Source: Tenacibaculum sp. MAR_2009_124 (lineage in GTDB: Bacteria > Bacteroidota > Bacteroidia > Flavobacteriales > Flavobacteriaceae). Taken from it: a stretch of 64,000 nt of DNA. Of this stretch, positions 62,833-64,000 are shown one piece after another; the stretch's first letter is position 1; each line of letters begins with the position of its first letter. The DNA lies in contig NZ_FNSF01000008.1 in assembly GCF_900105455.1 (NCBI RefSeq), forward strand, positions 496,001-560,000. Direction: 5' to 3'. The notes under the pieces are model-generated. The model made no database searches. It saw nothing but the letters and a program-made list of their open reading frames with translations, and had not been told where the DNA came from. The position numbers were made by a program, and so were the translations under genes.

Positions 62833-63375
62833 ATGAGCAATAAGGTACACTTTCAGTTTTTTTTTAGTATTATAATAGTCATTTTGTTATTCTCTTGTAA
62901 ATCGCAAAAAAAAGAGGCCATAGAACAAAACACTACTGTAAATTCGAAAATGGATATTCCGAAAAAGCACACCTCAAAAAAACTAGATAGCCTTTCTTTA
63001 AATAATATTCGATTATGGAAAGAATATTTCGATTTAAAAGACTTTTTAAAAGTTTATGAAGAAATATCCTCTCGTGAAGCACTCAATAATGCTTTAGAGT
63101 TAAAACAACTAACTAAGTTAGCCAAAGATAGTATTGACATTGAAGAATTAAAAGCACCTGCCTTTAAAGCTAGAATTAATGTTTTTCAAAACGAAGTATT
63201 AAGATTAGCTGACATGACTTACATCCCTGCAATTACAGCCAAAGAAATAGACTTACAAGTAAAAAATGTATTCTCTACATTTAGTAGTTTAAACTCAAAA
63301 ATTGAGCATACTTTCCGAAAGAAATCATTTGACAATTCTGTTAAAATAGATAGTATTTTCAATAAAATACGTTAA
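62833..63375 (+). CDS. Lipoprotein of unknown function
   Basis: A 180-residue lipoprotein (IIVILLFSC lipobox, cysteine near residue 22) followed by a charged linker and a predominantly helical domain (LKDFLKVYEEISSREALNNA; ALELKQLTKLAKDSIDIEEL; IDSIFNKIR). No family recognised. It has its own promoter; a 9-bp stem at 63427-63466 (CTAAAACCT/AGGTTTTAG) downstream could be a weak terminator. Confidence 0.72.
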   Translation: MSNKVHFQFFFSIIIVILLFSCKSQKKEAIEQNTTVNSKMDIPKKHTSKKLDSLSLNNIRLWKEYFDLKDFLKVYEEISSREALNNALELKQLTKLAKDSIDIEELKAPAFKARINVFQNEVLRLADMTYIPAITAKEIDLQVKNVFSTFSSLNSKIEHTFRKKSFDNSVKIDSIFNKIR

Positions 63376-63487
63376 TTTAGTCGGGTTAATTCAAATTAGC
63401 TTGTTACTATACTTTAGAATAACTCTCTAAAACCTAATTCTTCCTTAACAAAAAATAAGGTTTTAGTACTATATAATAATACACAGA

Positions 63488-64000
63488 ATGAAGAAAACAA
63501 TTACTTTTTTACTACTACTTGTTGTACCCTATTCATTTTTTGGACAAATTCAAACGAATGCTCCTTGGATGCATAATAATCAACAAAGAAGATCTAATAA
63601 TTCTCTTAAAGAAATTTCTGAAACAGCAGAACGTTATTTCGAAACAATAGATAAAGAGAAAAAAGGAAGTGGATACAAACCTTTTAAAAGATGGGAAAAC
63701 CATTGGTCTGACTACCTTAAACCTGATGGTTCTATTGCTCCAGCAAGTGATTTATGGGCCGCATGGCGAGAGAAAAATAACATGAGCAGAAGAAATCCGA
63801 ATAATAATGGTCAATGGGAGCCTCTTGGCCCCTATGAAAACTCTAATAGATTTGGAGCAAGAAATTTCCAACAAACTGGACAAGGTCGAGTTAATGCTAT
63901 CGCTGTTGACCCTAACAACTCTAACACCTATTACGTAGGTTCTCCTGCTGGAGGTATTTGGAAATCTACCGATGCTGGTTTAAACTGGCAGCCACTAACT
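63488..64000 (+). CDS. Secreted BNR/VPS10-type beta-propeller protein, N-terminal part
   Basis: The frame starts at ATG 63488 and is open to the window end (171 codons, no stop), so the gene is cut. Signal peptide MKKTITFLLLLVVPYSFFGQ, a linker, then NGQWEPLGPYENSNRFGARN and GRVNAIAVDPNNSNTYYVGS followed by GGIWKSTDAGLNWQPLT, a repeat of the BNR/sortilin-type propeller. Bacteroidota proteins with this start are usually large, exported by the type 9 system and end in a sorting domain; that end is not in view. Confidence 0.8.
   Translation, partial: MKKTITFLLLLVVPYSFFGQIQTNAPWMHNNQQRRSNNSLKEISETAERYFETIDKEKKGSGYKPFKRWENHWSDYLKPDGSIAPASDLWAAWREKNNMSRRNPNNNGQWEPLGPYENSNRFGARNFQQTGQGRVNAIAVDPNNSNTYYVGSPAGGIWKSTDAGLNWQPLT

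Noticed and set aside
1..64000. CRISPR arrays, rRNA or tRNA genes
   Set aside because: No regularly spaced direct repeats and no cloverleaf or rRNA-like segments were noticed while reading the gaps; a dedicated tRNA scan was not possible.

Overview
The window is A+T-rich, gene-dense DNA from a member of the Bacteroidota, almost certainly family Flavobacteriaceae. The signs are a SusC/SusD pair, TonB-linked barrels with carboxypeptidase-regulatory domains, paired ExbD proteins, a DUF3098 gene between ftsX and uppP, a LytS/LytTR pair, a probable secreted beta-propeller protein, and many promoters of the Bacteroidota type (TTTG, about 19 bases, TAnnTTTG). A marine genus such as Tenacibaculum or Polaribacter would fit, but the genus cannot be fixed from this sequence alone. 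No rRNA, tRNA, CRISPR array, prophage or insertion sequence was seen.

Layout. 1-3226: end of gpmI, a thioredoxin-fold lipoprotein, map and a methyltransferase. 3460-11333: a co-directional accessory block ending at a strong terminator. It encodes a phospholipase D-fold protein, an unknown protein, a GMC flavin oxidoreductase, a VioB-type ferritin-like protein, a second unknown protein, a DyP-type peroxidase, an SRPBCC protein and a cupin. 11434-15177: TMEM175-like channel, ApbE, OmpA-family lipoprotein and a DUF5694-like protein. 15411-19645: translation core rplM-rpsI, rpsB-tsf, pyrH, frr. 19742-27256: an RND/MMPL exporter and an isolated SusC/SusD pair. 27493-31072: asnS, rpoN and a membrane protein.

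31067-36722 (minus strand): PorT-like barrel and an ExbB/ExbD operon in which the exbD pair is tandemly duplicated with a 1291-base period; one part of the repeat is nearly identical and the other diverged. 36816-42422: zinc metallopeptidase, then a TonB-receptor-like barrel with a membrane protein, a LytS-type kinase and a LytTR regulator. 42516-44494: lepA and a 50-residue membrane protein. 44854-46951: four overlapping genes (haem-motif lipoprotein, YceI, OB-fold, DUF5777 barrel). 47031-49813: dusB, LolC/E-like permease, rbfA. 50062-53640: NarL-type two-component system with a membrane protein, then two paralogous proteins of unknown family.

54273-56147: DUF2589 protein with two unknown partners. 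56183-59362: mce and the ftsX-DUF3098-uppP-truB operon. 59365-64000: small conserved or unknown genes, a thioredoxin-fold protein, a threonine dehydrogenase-like epimerase, a lipoprotein, and the start of a large secreted beta-propeller protein cut by the window edge.

The best candidates for undescribed biology are the oxidoreductase block (3460-11333), the DUF2589 trio, the paralog pair at 52120-53640, and the exbD duplication with its apparent gene-conversion tract.
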